From CAVVZJ01 sp963752755 (GTDB lineage Bacteria; Planctomycetota; Planctomycetia; Isosphaerales; Isosphaeraceae), in the NCBI GenBank assembly GCA_963752755.1, contig CAVVZJ010000001.1, forward strand, positions 310,001 through 374,000: a DNA stretch of 64,000 nucleotides, written 5' to 3'. Under the pieces are notes generated by a model that saw only the letters and a list, made by a program, of their open reading frames with translations, did not search any database and was not told the origin of the DNA. Every line of letters begins with the position of its first letter. Within the stretch, counting starts at the first letter, position 1. Shown here one piece after another: positions 38,315 to 47,391 of the stretch. The position numbers and the translations under genes were made by a program.

Positions 38315-39493
38315 TCAAATCGCCGGCGCGAACGGCTCGACCGGCCGGTCGTGGATCGTCGGCTCCCCGCGGGTCTGCAACGCCTTCACCTCCGCCTCGA
38401 CGGCCGCCACCGCCTCGGCGCCGTCGAGGACTTCGAGGGTCGTCTCGGCGATGTAGGACGAGTCGGGCCGCGTGTTCGGCCCGAGCGTCACGACCCGCCC
38501 CCGCTCCTTCTCGAACGGCTTCGGGTTCGGGTAGTTGACCCCCGGCTCCAATCCGGTGACATACCCCTCGTGCGGTCCTTGCGTGCTCTTCCAGAGCGTG
38601 AAACACGGCAGTTGCCGCACATCGTACCGCAGGGCGACGCCCTTGGTCCCGGCGTGGTTGCGGAGCAGGACGACCGTCTGCCCGTCGTCGCCCGCGTGCA
38701 ACTGGAAGAAATAGACCTGCTCCGCGAACCCCGGCTCGGGCGGCCCATAAACATCGTAATGCCCGATCCCCTCGACCGCCCGCGCATCCCTCGGACACAT
38801 CACCTTCACCGGCGCCACGAACCGCGCCCCCTCGTCCAGGTGCGGCGGGCCGAAGTTCCAGTGGTAGAGCAGCTCGAATTCCGCCGGCCCGTCATGCAGG
38901 TTCGACACCGCGTCCTGCACCGTCAGACGATTCGACCCGACCGTCGTCCAGTACCGCGAGGTCAGCCGCAACTGCGAGAAGAACAGTTCCGACTCATCCA
39001 CCCGCCCTTCAATCATCATCGTCTGCGGCGCCTTTTCCTCGACGTGCGCCGCGACGTAGTGCGCCGGAATGTTCGAAACGCGGCCGTGCAAGGGATAGGT
39101 TGTCCCCCCTTCGACGTACGGCGCCCCGTTGTTCTCCAGGCCGCAACGGGCCATCAACTCATCGAATCCCTGGAGCCATCCCAGCCCTCCGCGCGCCGCC
39201 TGGTTCACGAAGGCCGGGTTCACCGGCCCATCCAGCACCGGCGACCTCCAGCCGACCCGATCGCCGCGGAAGCCGGCGCCCCAGAGGTTCATGCCGCGGG
39301 TCGGGCAGACCGAGAAGCTCAAGGCCCCATTGTACACGTGGATCAGATCCACCCCATCCCGGCGTCCTCCCCGCAACGTGCGCTTGGAGATCGACCAGGC
39401 CGGTTCCGCCGGCAAGTTCAGTTTGAACGGGCTCAGGTCCAGGTTCTCGACCCAGACGTCCTGAGCAACGTCGGTCAGCGTGTAGCTCGGCAT
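38315..39493 (-). CDS. DUF4432 family protein (aldose-epimerase-like fold)
   Basis: A 392-residue cytosolic protein of the DUF4432 family, which has a galactose mutarotase-like beta-sandwich. Typical strings are GVDLIHVYNGALSFSVCPTRGMNLWGA, GFDELMARCGLENNG, YPLHGRVSN and LLYHWNFGPPHLDEG; His and Glu residues in these blocks are where mutarotase residues lie. The C-terminal GYVTGLEPGVNYPNPK is also conserved. Activity is not established for the family. It is convergent with the amidase gene, with 29 bases between the stops. Confidence 0.75.
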   Translation of the reverse strand: MPSYTLTDVAQDVWVENLDLSPFKLNLPAEPAWSISKRTLRGGRRDGVDLIHVYNGALSFSVCPTRGMNLWGAGFRGDRVGWRSPVLDGPVNPAFVNQAARGGLGWLQGFDELMARCGLENNGAPYVEGGTTYPLHGRVSNIPAHYVAAHVEEKAPQTMMIEGRVDESELFFSQLRLTSRYWTTVGSNRLTVQDAVSNLHDGPAEFELLYHWNFGPPHLDEGARFVAPVKVMCPRDARAVEGIGHYDVYGPPEPGFAEQVYFFQLHAGDDGQTVVLLRNHAGTKGVALRYDVRQLPCFTLWKSTQGPHEGYVTGLEPGVNYPNPKPFEKERGRVVTLGPNTRPDSSYIAETTLEVLDGAEAVAAVEAEVKALQTRGEPTIHDRPVEPFAPAI

Positions 39494-39867
39494 GGTGCGG
39501 CTCTCCGTTACGGTCCCGGGCGTGAGTCGCCAGGATAAAACGGCAAGCCGGACGGCGAAAGATGGTACAGGGGCGATCGCGGCCGGAGCCCGGGAGTGCG
39601 AGCGGTGACTTTCACCAGAACGTCACAAAGAACACCAGGTATGCACAAAGCAATGGTTGTTCGTTGGCCAGACCCATCCGCCAGCGGGCCACGTCCTCCT
39701 TGTTCTCCGACTCCGTCGTTCTCTCCACCGTGCGCCGCGTCTCTGGGAGAGACCCGCTTCCCGTCCCGATTGACTTCAAATACGTCCCCCCTTAGCCTGA
39801 TCGAATCGGCCGAACGCGGTGACCCGTCCGGGCGATTCCCTTCGTCGCGATTGACCGGAGCGTCCTC
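39494..39867. other. Divergent gap, no gene seen
   Basis: 374 bases between divergent genes. Short frames here have no recognisable features; no clear promoter or repeat was found. Confidence 0.4.
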
Positions 39868-40875
39868 ATGACCGGCACCCCCCGTCCCGATTCTGGCTCG
39901 TCGCTCTCCCGTCGCGAGTTCGTCCGCGGGGTCGGCACCGCGGCATTGGCCGCGTCCGCGTCACGGATCGGCGCCGGTCGCGTGCTGGCCGTCGAGCCGA
40001 CCGGTCCCACCCCGAGGGACCCCGCCGGGACGGCCGTTGCCCGGTTCTACCGGTCGCTCAAGGACGACCAGAAGAAGATCCTCTGCTTCCCGTTCGATCA
40101 CCCCTTGCGCAAACGCGTCAACAACAACTGGGCGATCGTCAAGCCACGGATCATCGACCTGACCACCGGGCAACAGGCCCTCTGCCGGGAGATCTTCCGC
40201 AACCTCTGCTCCGAGGAAGGCTACGAGCGGTTCGAGCGGCAGATGGCGGAAGACGACGGCGGATTCCACCGCTACCACGTCGCCGTCTTCGGTGAGCCGT
40301 TCACCGACCAGCCCTTCGAGTGGGTCCTCACCGGTCGCCATGTCACGCTCCGCGCCGACGGCAACAGCCTCGAAGACGCAGCGGCTTTCGGCGGCCCGAT
40401 CTTCTGCGGCCACGCCTCGCACACGGACAACGTCTGGCGGTCTCAGGGCCAGCAGGCCAGCACGATCTTCCAGACCCTCGACGACCATCAGAAATGCCGC
40501 GCCCTCGTCGCGACCGTTCCCGCCGAAAAACCCCGCTCGATCCGCCTCCACGGCGATTCTCGCCCGACCACCGGCCTCGATGTCGCCGACCTCGACTCCC
40601 AGCAGAAGGCGATGGTCCAGCAACTTCTTCGTGACATGCTCATGCCCTTCCGCAAGGTCGATGCCGAGGCAATGCTGGAGTGCCTCCGCGACGCCCACGG
40701 CGCCGACAAGCTCCGCCTGACTTTCTACAAGAATGGTGACATCGACGATGACGGCCCCTGGGCCCTGTGGCGTCTCGAAGGCCCGGCCTTCGCCTGGTCC
40801 TTCCACGGCTCGCCCCACGTCCACACCTGGCTCAACGTCGCTCGCCGATCCTCCGCTGACCCGACGCAAGGCTGA
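39868..40875 (+). CDS. Tat-exported DUF3500 protein
   Basis: A 335-residue protein with a twin-arginine signal (LSRREFVRGVGTAALAASA) and a DUF3500 domain. Conserved blocks include YHVAVFGEPFTDQPFEWVLTG, the FCGHASHTDNVW segment and the terminal SFHGSPHVHTWLNV; the many His residues suggest metal or heme binding. Function is unknown for the family, though Tat export implies folding, perhaps with a cofactor, before transport. It is followed by the remains of a Uma2 gene. Confidence 0.75.
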   Translation: MTGTPRPDSGSSLSRREFVRGVGTAALAASASRIGAGRVLAVEPTGPTPRDPAGTAVARFYRSLKDDQKKILCFPFDHPLRKRVNNNWAIVKPRIIDLTTGQQALCREIFRNLCSEEGYERFERQMAEDDGGFHRYHVAVFGEPFTDQPFEWVLTGRHVTLRADGNSLEDAAAFGGPIFCGHASHTDNVWRSQGQQASTIFQTLDDHQKCRALVATVPAEKPRSIRLHGDSRPTTGLDVADLDSQQKAMVQQLLRDMLMPFRKVDAEAMLECLRDAHGADKLRLTFYKNGDIDDDGPWALWRLEGPAFAWSFHGSPHVHTWLNVARRSSADPTQG

Positions 40876-40932
40876 CCATCACGAAAACTTTCCGTGTTCC
40901 GGCTCGAACGCAATCGCCCCAGGGTTTGATCC

Positions 40933-41119
40933 ATGGCCACCACCGCCGAGCCCAGTCCGCGGACGACCGCCGAGCCCGACGCCGAACTGGCCGGACACCT
41001 CTGGCGGCTGAGCGTCGATCAATATCTCGCAGGGCCTTCTGATCGGCAAGATGACGAAGAACCCTCCTCACGTCGTCGCTGAGGTCACCCGCCTCGCCGT
41101 GAATGACCTGCTGCCATGA
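40933..41119 (+). pseudogene. Uma2 family remnant, copy 4
   Basis: The start MATTAEP...GHLWRLSVDQYLA is the N-terminus of a Uma2 subgroup. After a deletion and frame change at about 41030 another frame gives GLLIGKMTKNPPHVVAEVTRLAVNDLLP and stops at 41117-41119. 'KMTKNPPHVVA' is diagnostic of Uma2. The nuclease core is absent, so this is a dead fragment. Confidence 0.65.
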
Positions 41120-41164
41120 TGCTTCTGATGGTATGAACATTTTCTACCCATGCGGGACTCATCC

Positions 41165-42484
41165 ATGAACCGACTCCCCCTCGCAACCGTCTTTCTCCTG
41201 TTCGCCGCAACCCCCCTCGCGGCCCAGGATCGCGACACCAAGGTCCGCAACGACCGTCAGACGTACGGCACCACCGGCGACTGGATCTACAATGACATCG
41301 AGGAAGGGCTCGGCGTGGCGAAGGCGGCCAACAAGCCGTTGATGGTCGTCTTCCGCTGCATCCCGTGCGAGGCCTGCCACGAGTTCGACGAGGACGTCGC
41401 CGGCCGTGACCCGATCGTCCGCGACCTGATGGACCAGTTCGTCTGCGTCCGGATCGTCATGATGAACAACGCCGACCTCACCCGCTTCCAGCACGACTTC
41501 GACCAGTCGTTCGCCATCGCCCTGATGAACCCCGACGGCACCCTCTACGGCCGCTTCGGCACCCGCTCCAACCGCGACGACGAATCCAAGGACATCTCCC
41601 TCGAAGGGCTCCGCAAGGCCCTGCTCGAAGGGTTGCAGATGCATGACAACTATGCCGAGATCAAGCCCTCGCTCGCCGGCAAGCAGGTCCGCTCGGCCCG
41701 CTTCCCGACGCCGCTGGAGTACCCGTTCCTCAAGGGCAAATTCGAGCGCCACCTCGACTACGCCGGCAGCGTGGCCAGAAGCTGCGTCCACTGCCACCAG
41801 GTCGGCGAGGCCGAGCGCCGCTTCTTCCGCGACGAGGGCCAGACCATCCCCGACGACGTCCTCTTCCCCTACCCGAACCCGACCGTGCTCGGCCTGACGA
41901 TGGACCCGAAGGAGATGGCCACCGTCGCCGCGGTCGCCCCCGGCTCCACCGGCGCCCGCGACGGCTTCCAGCCGGGCGACGAGATCGTCACGCTCGAAGG
42001 CCAGCCCTTGCTCTCGATCGCGGATATCCAGTGGGTCCTCCACCACGCCCCGGCCGAGGGCACGCTCAAGGCCGAGGTCGTCCGCGACGGCAAGACGATC
42101 CCGCTGACCCTCACCCTCGACAAGGGTTGGCGCCACCGCGGCGACCTCTCCTGGCGGGCGACCACCTGGGACCTCCGCCGGATGGCCTTCGGCGGCATGA
42201 AGCTCGATCCGATGACGGCCGAGGAGCGCAAGGCCGCCGGCCTGCCCGCCGACGGCATGGCCCTGCTCGTCAAGCACGTCGGCCAGTTCGGCGAGCACGC
42301 CATCGCCAAGCAGGCCGGCATGAAGGTGGGCGACATCGTCGTCGGCCTCGACGGCCGCCACGACTTCGCGAATGAGACCGACGCCATCGCCTACGCCGTC
42401 CAGCAGAAGCGACCCGGCGACCGCGTGACCCTGGACGTCCTCCGCGATGGTCAACGGAAGGAGATGACGATCCGGCTCCAGTGA
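41165..42484 (+). CDS. Secreted thioredoxin-like protein with two PDZ modules
   Basis: A 439-residue protein with a signal peptide (hydrophobic residues 5-19). A thioredoxin-like domain follows with VVFRCIPCEACHEFDEDV; its Cys pairs (CIPC, CEAC) could bind metal or be redox-active. A CVHCH box in the middle matches the c-type heme site CxxCH. The second half has two PDZ-like modules: VAPGSTGARDGFQPGDEIVTLEGQPLLS with VVRDGKTIPLTLTL, and AIAKQAGMKVGDIVVGLDG with VLRDGQRKEMTI. It is probably periplasmic and may tether a redox partner. The start at 41165 is preferred to 41150 because of the signal peptide. Confidence 0.75.
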   Translation: MNRLPLATVFLLFAATPLAAQDRDTKVRNDRQTYGTTGDWIYNDIEEGLGVAKAANKPLMVVFRCIPCEACHEFDEDVAGRDPIVRDLMDQFVCVRIVMMNNADLTRFQHDFDQSFAIALMNPDGTLYGRFGTRSNRDDESKDISLEGLRKALLEGLQMHDNYAEIKPSLAGKQVRSARFPTPLEYPFLKGKFERHLDYAGSVARSCVHCHQVGEAERRFFRDEGQTIPDDVLFPYPNPTVLGLTMDPKEMATVAAVAPGSTGARDGFQPGDEIVTLEGQPLLSIADIQWVLHHAPAEGTLKAEVVRDGKTIPLTLTLDKGWRHRGDLSWRATTWDLRRMAFGGMKLDPMTAEERKAAGLPADGMALLVKHVGQFGEHAIAKQAGMKVGDIVVGLDGRHDFANETDAIAYAVQQKRPGDRVTLDVLRDGQRKEMTIRLQ

Positions 42485-42875
42485 GTGGCTTCTCGATCTC
42501 ATGCGACCACATTTTGATTGACAGGCAGATGCCCGTTGTTCGTGACTGACTTCCCTGCCGCTGACACAGGCCCGTCTCGACCGGCGCGTGAGGTCAGGAG
42601 CTGTCGAGACCGACTGTCCACCCCCCCCCGCCTGCACTTCGACGCGGGCGTTGATGAGAGGTAATTCCAGGCTCTTGAAATCCCGAATGCAAACACTTAG
42701 GTGGTGGCGCAGGGTAGTTGAATGCCCAGGCGTAATCTGATGTGGTGTCAACGCTTACGACGCGCCCGGCAGGAGTTGGCCGAAGATCGCCGTAATCCCT
42801 TGGCTGCGTTCGACATCGGCTACGTCGTTCAACTACCCTGCGCCACTAGCAACACTTAAAAAACGAGAATTGTTG
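42485..42875. other. Gap holding a TIR-bounded element
   Basis: 391 bases with no gene. The right half is the element at 42700-42850; the left half shows only a C9 run. Confidence 0.6.
42700..42850. mobile_element. MITE-like or IS-remnant element with perfect 19-bp inverted ends
   Basis: GTGGCGCAGGGTAGTTGAA at 42704-42722 has its exact reverse complement at 42828-42846. AACACTTA flanks the element on both sides (42692-42699 and 42851-42858), consistent with an 8-base target duplication, although the ends next to it are not fully matched. The interior has no transposase frame. It ends 25 bases before the next start codon. Confidence 0.65.
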
Positions 42876-44578
42876 ATGGGTTTTGGTCCTGGGGGGGTTC
42901 GGAATTGGATCTGGCTGCTGACCTGGGCAATCGTCGCCTCGCTGGCGGTTTCGGGAGCGGTGGTGGCGCCCGACCTCTGGGGACTCCTGCCAGGGCCGCT
43001 ACGGAGTTCCTGGATTGAGAGAGCGCTCCGGGCGGCGGTGGTCGGCTACGGTCTGGCCTGGGGGCTGGCCCTGATGGGGTTCCTGGTGCTCGGGCTGATC
43101 GTGGCCTGGTCGCATCGGCGGGGGCGAGGCCGACCGCTGGCCGCTCGATCGATGCTGCTCTGCGGCTCGGTCCTGCTGGGCCTGCTCCTGGCCGAGGGCC
43201 TGGTCGCGGGTGGCTACGCGTTGAGCCGATGGCGGTCGTATGCGGACCGGGCCCGCTGGTTGCCGGCGGACAACCGGGAGCCTGGCGTCCTCCGGGTGAT
43301 GGTGCTGGGGGGGTCGAGCGCCTGCGGGTATCCGTATCAGCCGAACCTGTCGATCGGCCAGATCGTCGGCTGGCAGTTGGAGCAGATCTTGCCGGGTCGT
43401 CGCGTGGAACTGGAGATCCTGGCGAAGCCTGGTGCCAACGTGGCGCTGATGCAGCGCCGGCTGGCCCGGCGACCGAGGCCGCGGCCCGACCTGTTGATCC
43501 TCTATCTCGGGCACAACGAGTTCCAGTCGCGCTACCATTGGGGCCGGACGATCACGCCCGCGGTCCGGCGTCGGAAGGCAATCGCGCGATGGTCGCCGAT
43601 CGTCCGACTGATCGACGCAGCCCTCGAGGTGAACCGCCGTCAGTCGCCAGTCAGGCCGGTCCCGAAGCGAGAACTGGTGGACTGGCCGATGGTCACGCCG
43701 GAGGAGTACACCGAGCGTCTGGCCAGCTTCGGCCAACGCCTGGAGGCGATCGTCGCCGATGGCGCACGCTCGGCGCCCTCGTCCTGGTGGTCATTCCGCC
43801 CTCCAACGACGGGGGCTTTTCCCCGAGCCGCTCGCTCCTGCCCGATTCGGCCACGCCCGCCGAGCGTGCGGCGGTCGCTCGCCGGTACCGCCACGCCTGC
43901 GCCACCGAGGTCGCCGATCCCGACGGCGCGCGGCAGCTCTACGGTGCCTTGCTTGACGACTGGCCCGACTTCGCCGCTGCCCACTTCCGCCTGGCTCGCT
44001 TGCTGGAGCACCGGGGAGACTACGAGGCGGCCCGCCGGCATGACGTGGCCGCCCGCGAGGCCGACGGCCTCTTGATCCGCTTCGGCGGCGAGTTCCAGGC
44101 GGTGATGCGGACCGTGGCCGCTCAGCACCGCGCCTTGCTGATCGACGGTCCGGCCGTCTTCCGCCGCGTTGGCCCACACCGGCTGATCGACTACCATCTC
44201 TTCCACGACATGCACCACCCCGCCTTCGCTGGCCACCTCGCGCTCTCCGAGGCTGTCCTCCGCGTGCTCCACGACCGTCGGGCCTTCGGTTGGCCCGACG
44301 GTCCGCCTCCGACGATCGACCCCCGCGAGTGCGCCGAACACTTCGGTATCGACAACGCCAAGTGGATTGGCGTCTGCTCCCAGGCCATCACGACCCATGG
44401 ATTGGCGTCGAAGTATTGCTGGGACCCGTCCGAGCGTCTGGTCTGGTCCGACCGTTTTCACGAGGCGGCCGAGGCGATCGGCCGGGGCGTGCCTCCCGAA
44501 CAGACGGGCGTCCCAGGCATCGCCCTGGTCCCGCCGCGGCCCGAAGCCGAGATTGACCGGATCGGCTGGTCGCCCTAG
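42876..44578 (+). CDS. Membrane-anchored SGNH-hydrolase-like protein (frameshifted)
   Basis: About 565 residues. Two or three N-terminal helices lead to an SGNH-type fold: VMVLGGSSACGYPYQP (block I Ser), ILYLGHNEFQSRYHWG (block III Asn), and, much later, DYHLFHDMHHPAFAGH (block V Asp and His). A TPR-like insert (AAHFRLARLLEHRGDYEAARRHDVAAREAD) precedes block V, as in planctomycete relatives. The frame changes near 43770. It probably de-esterifies an extracellular polymer, with active sites facing out. The repeat element just upstream may have supplied its leader. Confidence 0.7.
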
Positions 44579-44615
44579 AATCCCCCCGCGGACGACGGGC
44601 GTCCTGCGGTCCCCG

Positions 44616-45014
44616 ATGGTCCCCGAGACCTGGCAAGTGCGTGCTCTCCAACCCCACGCCTGGGCGGCCTTTCTCGCCGTCGTCGGTCTGCTCGTCGGCG
44701 ATCTGACGCCGTCGCCCTGCCGCACCGTTGCCGGGGACTCGCCCGGTCGCCCTCGCTGCTGCCAGGCAGTCGCGTCGCAGTCGTCGCGGCTGGCCTTGGA
44801 CGGCTGCCATTGCCGCAGGTCCGCGTCTGCTTCGCCGCTGAGCTGGCCCGAGTCGCGGGCCAGGATCGAGCGGCCCGTTGCCTCCCCCCTGGCCGTCCTG
44901 GCGTTCGCGGCCCCGCCGCCTCTCGCGGCTTCGAACTTCACGGCTGCCGCCAGGCGCCACACTCCCTCCTCCCGCACCTCGCTCTATCTCCGGTTGTCCC
45001 GACTCCGAAATTGA
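44616..45014 (+). CDS. Hypothetical Cys-containing small protein
   Basis: A 132-residue frame of unknown family: a hydrophobic segment (AWAAFLAVVGLLVGDL), several cysteines (PSPC, RCCQA, CHC) and a second hydrophobic segment, ending SLYLRLSRLRN. The pattern, with CC and a Tyr/Leu/Arg tail, recalls small secreted metal-locus proteins, but no motif is decisive. It precedes a Cys-rich gene in the same direction. The frame could be fortuitous. Confidence 0.35.
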   Translation: MVPETWQVRALQPHAWAAFLAVVGLLVGDLTPSPCRTVAGDSPGRPRCCQAVASQSSRLALDGCHCRRSASASPLSWPESRARIERPVASPLAVLAFAAPPPLAASNFTAAARRHTPSSRTSLYLRLSRLRN

Positions 45015-45237
45015 GCCGGCCTCCCCGTCAAGGTGCTCGGGGCACCCTCGCCCCGTGGCCTCAGCGAAGCGATGCCAGTGCTCGTGTCGACCCGTGTCCG
45101 CGCTCCGTTCCATCGGGGCCGGCGCGAGGCCGCCCAGCGAACCGTCCGCCCAAGCGGAACCGGGGGCATACCATGCCCCAGTGCTGTCCCATCTCGTGCC
45201 CGATACCCATTTGTTCCCTCTGATGGAGAATAGGCTC

Positions 45238-45732
45238 ATGACACGCCGTCACTGGTCCGTGACGTCCGGGGCCTGGCTCGCCGCCGCTTGCCTCGCCCTG
45301 CTTCTCGACTCGTGCCCCGCACTGGCGGATTCCTCTGAGGCCAAGGACTGCTGCAAGTCCTCGTCCGGCGAGACCAAGGCCACCTGCTGCTCCAAGGCCA
45401 AGGCTCACGAAGAGGCTGCCCCCTGCACCAAGGACAAGGACGCCAAGGCTTGCTCCCCGGAGAAGACCTGCACCGCTTGCGCCAAAGAGTCCAAGGAGAA
45501 TGCCTGCGCCGCTTGCGCCAAGGAGTCCAAGGAGAAGACCTGCGCCAATTGCGACAAGGGCAGCAAGGAGGCCAAGGCGTGTGAGAAGTGTGACGCGAAG
45601 GCCAAGGCGTGTGAGAAGTGTGACGCGAAGGCCAAGGCGTGTGAGAAGTGTGACGCGAAGGCCAAGGCGTGTGAGAAGTGTGACGCGAAGGCCAAGGCCG
45701 AAAAGGCGTGCTGCAAGGATAAGAAGTCGTGA
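45238..45732 (+). CDS. Secreted Lys/Cys-rich, metallothionein-like repeat protein
   Basis: A 164-residue protein with a signal peptide (SGAWLAAACLALLLDSCPALA) and a mature part made almost only of Lys, Ala, Glu, Asp and Cys. Cys occur as CC and C-x-x-C (CTAC, CAAC, CANC, CEKC). Four perfect repeats of KACEKCDAKA close the protein, before AEKACCKDKKS. The composition suggests binding of thiophilic metals in the periplasm or outside the cell, but it is not homologous to classical metallothioneins. The ATG at 45238 is preceded by GGAG and AGG. Confidence 0.75.
   Translation: MTRRHWSVTSGAWLAAACLALLLDSCPALADSSEAKDCCKSSSGETKATCCSKAKAHEEAAPCTKDKDAKACSPEKTCTACAKESKENACAACAKESKEKTCANCDKGSKEAKACEKCDAKAKACEKCDAKAKACEKCDAKAKACEKCDAKAKAEKACCKDKKS
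45571..45690 (+). repeat. Four identical 30-bp tandem repeats inside the Cys-rich gene
   Basis: Four copies of a 30-bp unit containing GCCAAGGCGTGTGAGAAG, without a single difference, encode KACEKCDAKA. Identity at the DNA level points to recent expansion. Confidence 0.95.
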
Positions 45733-45780
45733 AGACGTTTTCTCGACTCGCCTTCTCTCGGAACTGATCCTCACGCGGCG

Positions 45781-45801
45781 GCCCCGGGCGATCCCCGGGG
45801 C
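45781..45801. terminator. Hairpin between convergent genes
   Basis: GCCCCGGG and CCCGGGGC with a five-base loop, between the ends of the Cys-rich gene and the desaturase. There is no T run, so termination is only likely. Confidence 0.35.
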
Positions 45802-45859
45802 TGCTGGCATTGATCGACAGCGAAAGTTCGGCGACTGGCCGTGGCCACGATCTCAGGGT

Positions 45860-47005
45860 TCAGGATGTCTCCAGTGTCTCCGCACTTCCCGGAACCTTTG
45901 TCCTCGGTGGTCCGTCCCAGAGCAACTCACCCGGCCGCGGCTGTTGTGAGAGCACGTCCAGCACCGAGGGTCCCGCCGTCCCCGGTGTCCGGAAGAAGAA
46001 GCCGCGGCAGATAACCACGCTCTCACGGTAGGGCGGATACCGCATCAGGACCGCGTGGGCCCTGGCGATCGTGTGATGCGGCAAGGTCGCGAAGAGGTGG
46101 TGCGTGACGTGGAAGTCCTGCCCGTACGGGAAGACCGACGCCCGCAGGATCGGGTGGACGAAGAAGACCCGCGAATTGGTGAACCGGCCGTCATCCGGCG
46201 AGTTCGAGTGGTGGGCGATCTCACGCAGTTGCATCAACAGGGGATAAAAAGTGAGCAGAGGCACGACCCAGAAAATCCAGAAGACCGGCCAGGCGTGCAG
46301 CGAGTGAACGAGTGTCAGAAGGCTCAGCCAGTACGCCCCCCGCATGACCCGGCCGACGCGGAAGCGATAAGGCGCCCGCACGTCCTGGACCCCACCGGTC
46401 ATCTTCACGTTGGCTCCCTTCGCCTGACCATACAGGTAGCCCAGCAACAACGGCGGCCAGAGCGTACGGACCAGGTAGCGATAACAGAAAGCGGTCCTGG
46501 ACATCGGAAACCGCTGCGGCTCCCAGCCGTTGAGCCGGACGATGTCTGGATCCTTGTCCGGGTCGTTGAGGAACCGGTGATGCCCGAGGTGGCTGTTGCG
46601 GAACTTCTGCGTCATCGCCATCAGTGGGAACATGAGGAAGATGTCCGACACCAACTCGTTCGCCAGCTTGTTGTGGAAGAGGCAGTAGTGGCCCGCGTCG
46701 TGCGCCAGGCCCGAGAGCCGGTGCTGGACCGCCGCCACTCCGATCATCCCCAGGACTGCCAGCGGTAAGAACCCCCACGTTGGCAGTCGGCCCGCCGTCC
46801 AGGCTATGTACGACGCCACGCAGCCTGCCAGGATCATCCCCAGCGCGACGTAATCCAGCAGGATGTAAAGGATCGCCGTGCGGTTATCGACCCGCATCAG
46901 GGCGACGACCTGGCGATAAGCCTCTCGCCAGCTCAGGTCGCCAGCTTGGCCCTCGGACTCGACTGTCGTCGGCCCATTCGCCTCGACCAGACCGGTCGTC
47001 CCCAT
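45860..47005 (-). CDS. Membrane fatty acid desaturase family protein
   Basis: A 381-residue di-iron membrane desaturase. The three His boxes are present: HDAGH (102-106), HLGHH (139-143) and HVTHH (299-303). Helices lie before the first box (AILYILLDYVALGMILAGCVASYIAW and PLAVLGMIGVAAV) and between the second and third. It inserts a double bond into an acyl chain or modifies a related lipid using O2; the regiospecificity cannot be read from sequence. The ORF has no frame break. It is divergent from the sulfatase at 47392. Confidence 0.85.
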   Translation of the reverse strand: MGTTGLVEANGPTTVESEGQAGDLSWREAYRQVVALMRVDNRTAILYILLDYVALGMILAGCVASYIAWTAGRLPTWGFLPLAVLGMIGVAAVQHRLSGLAHDAGHYCLFHNKLANELVSDIFLMFPLMAMTQKFRNSHLGHHRFLNDPDKDPDIVRLNGWEPQRFPMSRTAFCYRYLVRTLWPPLLLGYLYGQAKGANVKMTGGVQDVRAPYRFRVGRVMRGAYWLSLLTLVHSLHAWPVFWIFWVVPLLTFYPLLMQLREIAHHSNSPDDGRFTNSRVFFVHPILRASVFPYGQDFHVTHHLFATLPHHTIARAHAVLMRYPPYRESVVICRGFFFRTPGTAGPSVLDVLSQQPRPGELLWDGPPRTKVPGSAETLETS

Positions 47006-47391
47006 CGTCTCCCCCCTGCGTTCCGCGGACTTTTAGCCGTATCTTCTCCAGTCTATTCTAACAGCCAGATCCAATTCGACTCCCTATTTTCTCATGCCGG
47101 CGCTACCAGAACCGAACCGCAAGCTCGATGCCGGCCGCGGGACGGGAATCCAGAGGCTTGCAGGTTTTCAAGGTAGGGCTGTTGTGATACCCTCCTGAGG
47201 CTCCGGGCCATCGACAGGCCCGGCTCGCCGTCGATGATGGCCCCCCCGAACGTTCCGGGCTTCGCCAAGACCCCGCCGAAGGCGGCCGTTGACGTTCTCG
47301 CTGGACGACATTCGCAACGGACGTTGATTCGCTGGACGTGTGCCGCCTGTCGCACGCGCTGAGCGATCACCTTTCCGAGAGGGATCTTCTC
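47006..47391. other. Divergent gap upstream of the sulfatase
   Basis: 386 bases without a gene. No strong promoter pair was found; a TGTGATACC word near 47188 also occurs near 7927 as part of TTGTGATACCCTC. Confidence 0.35.
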
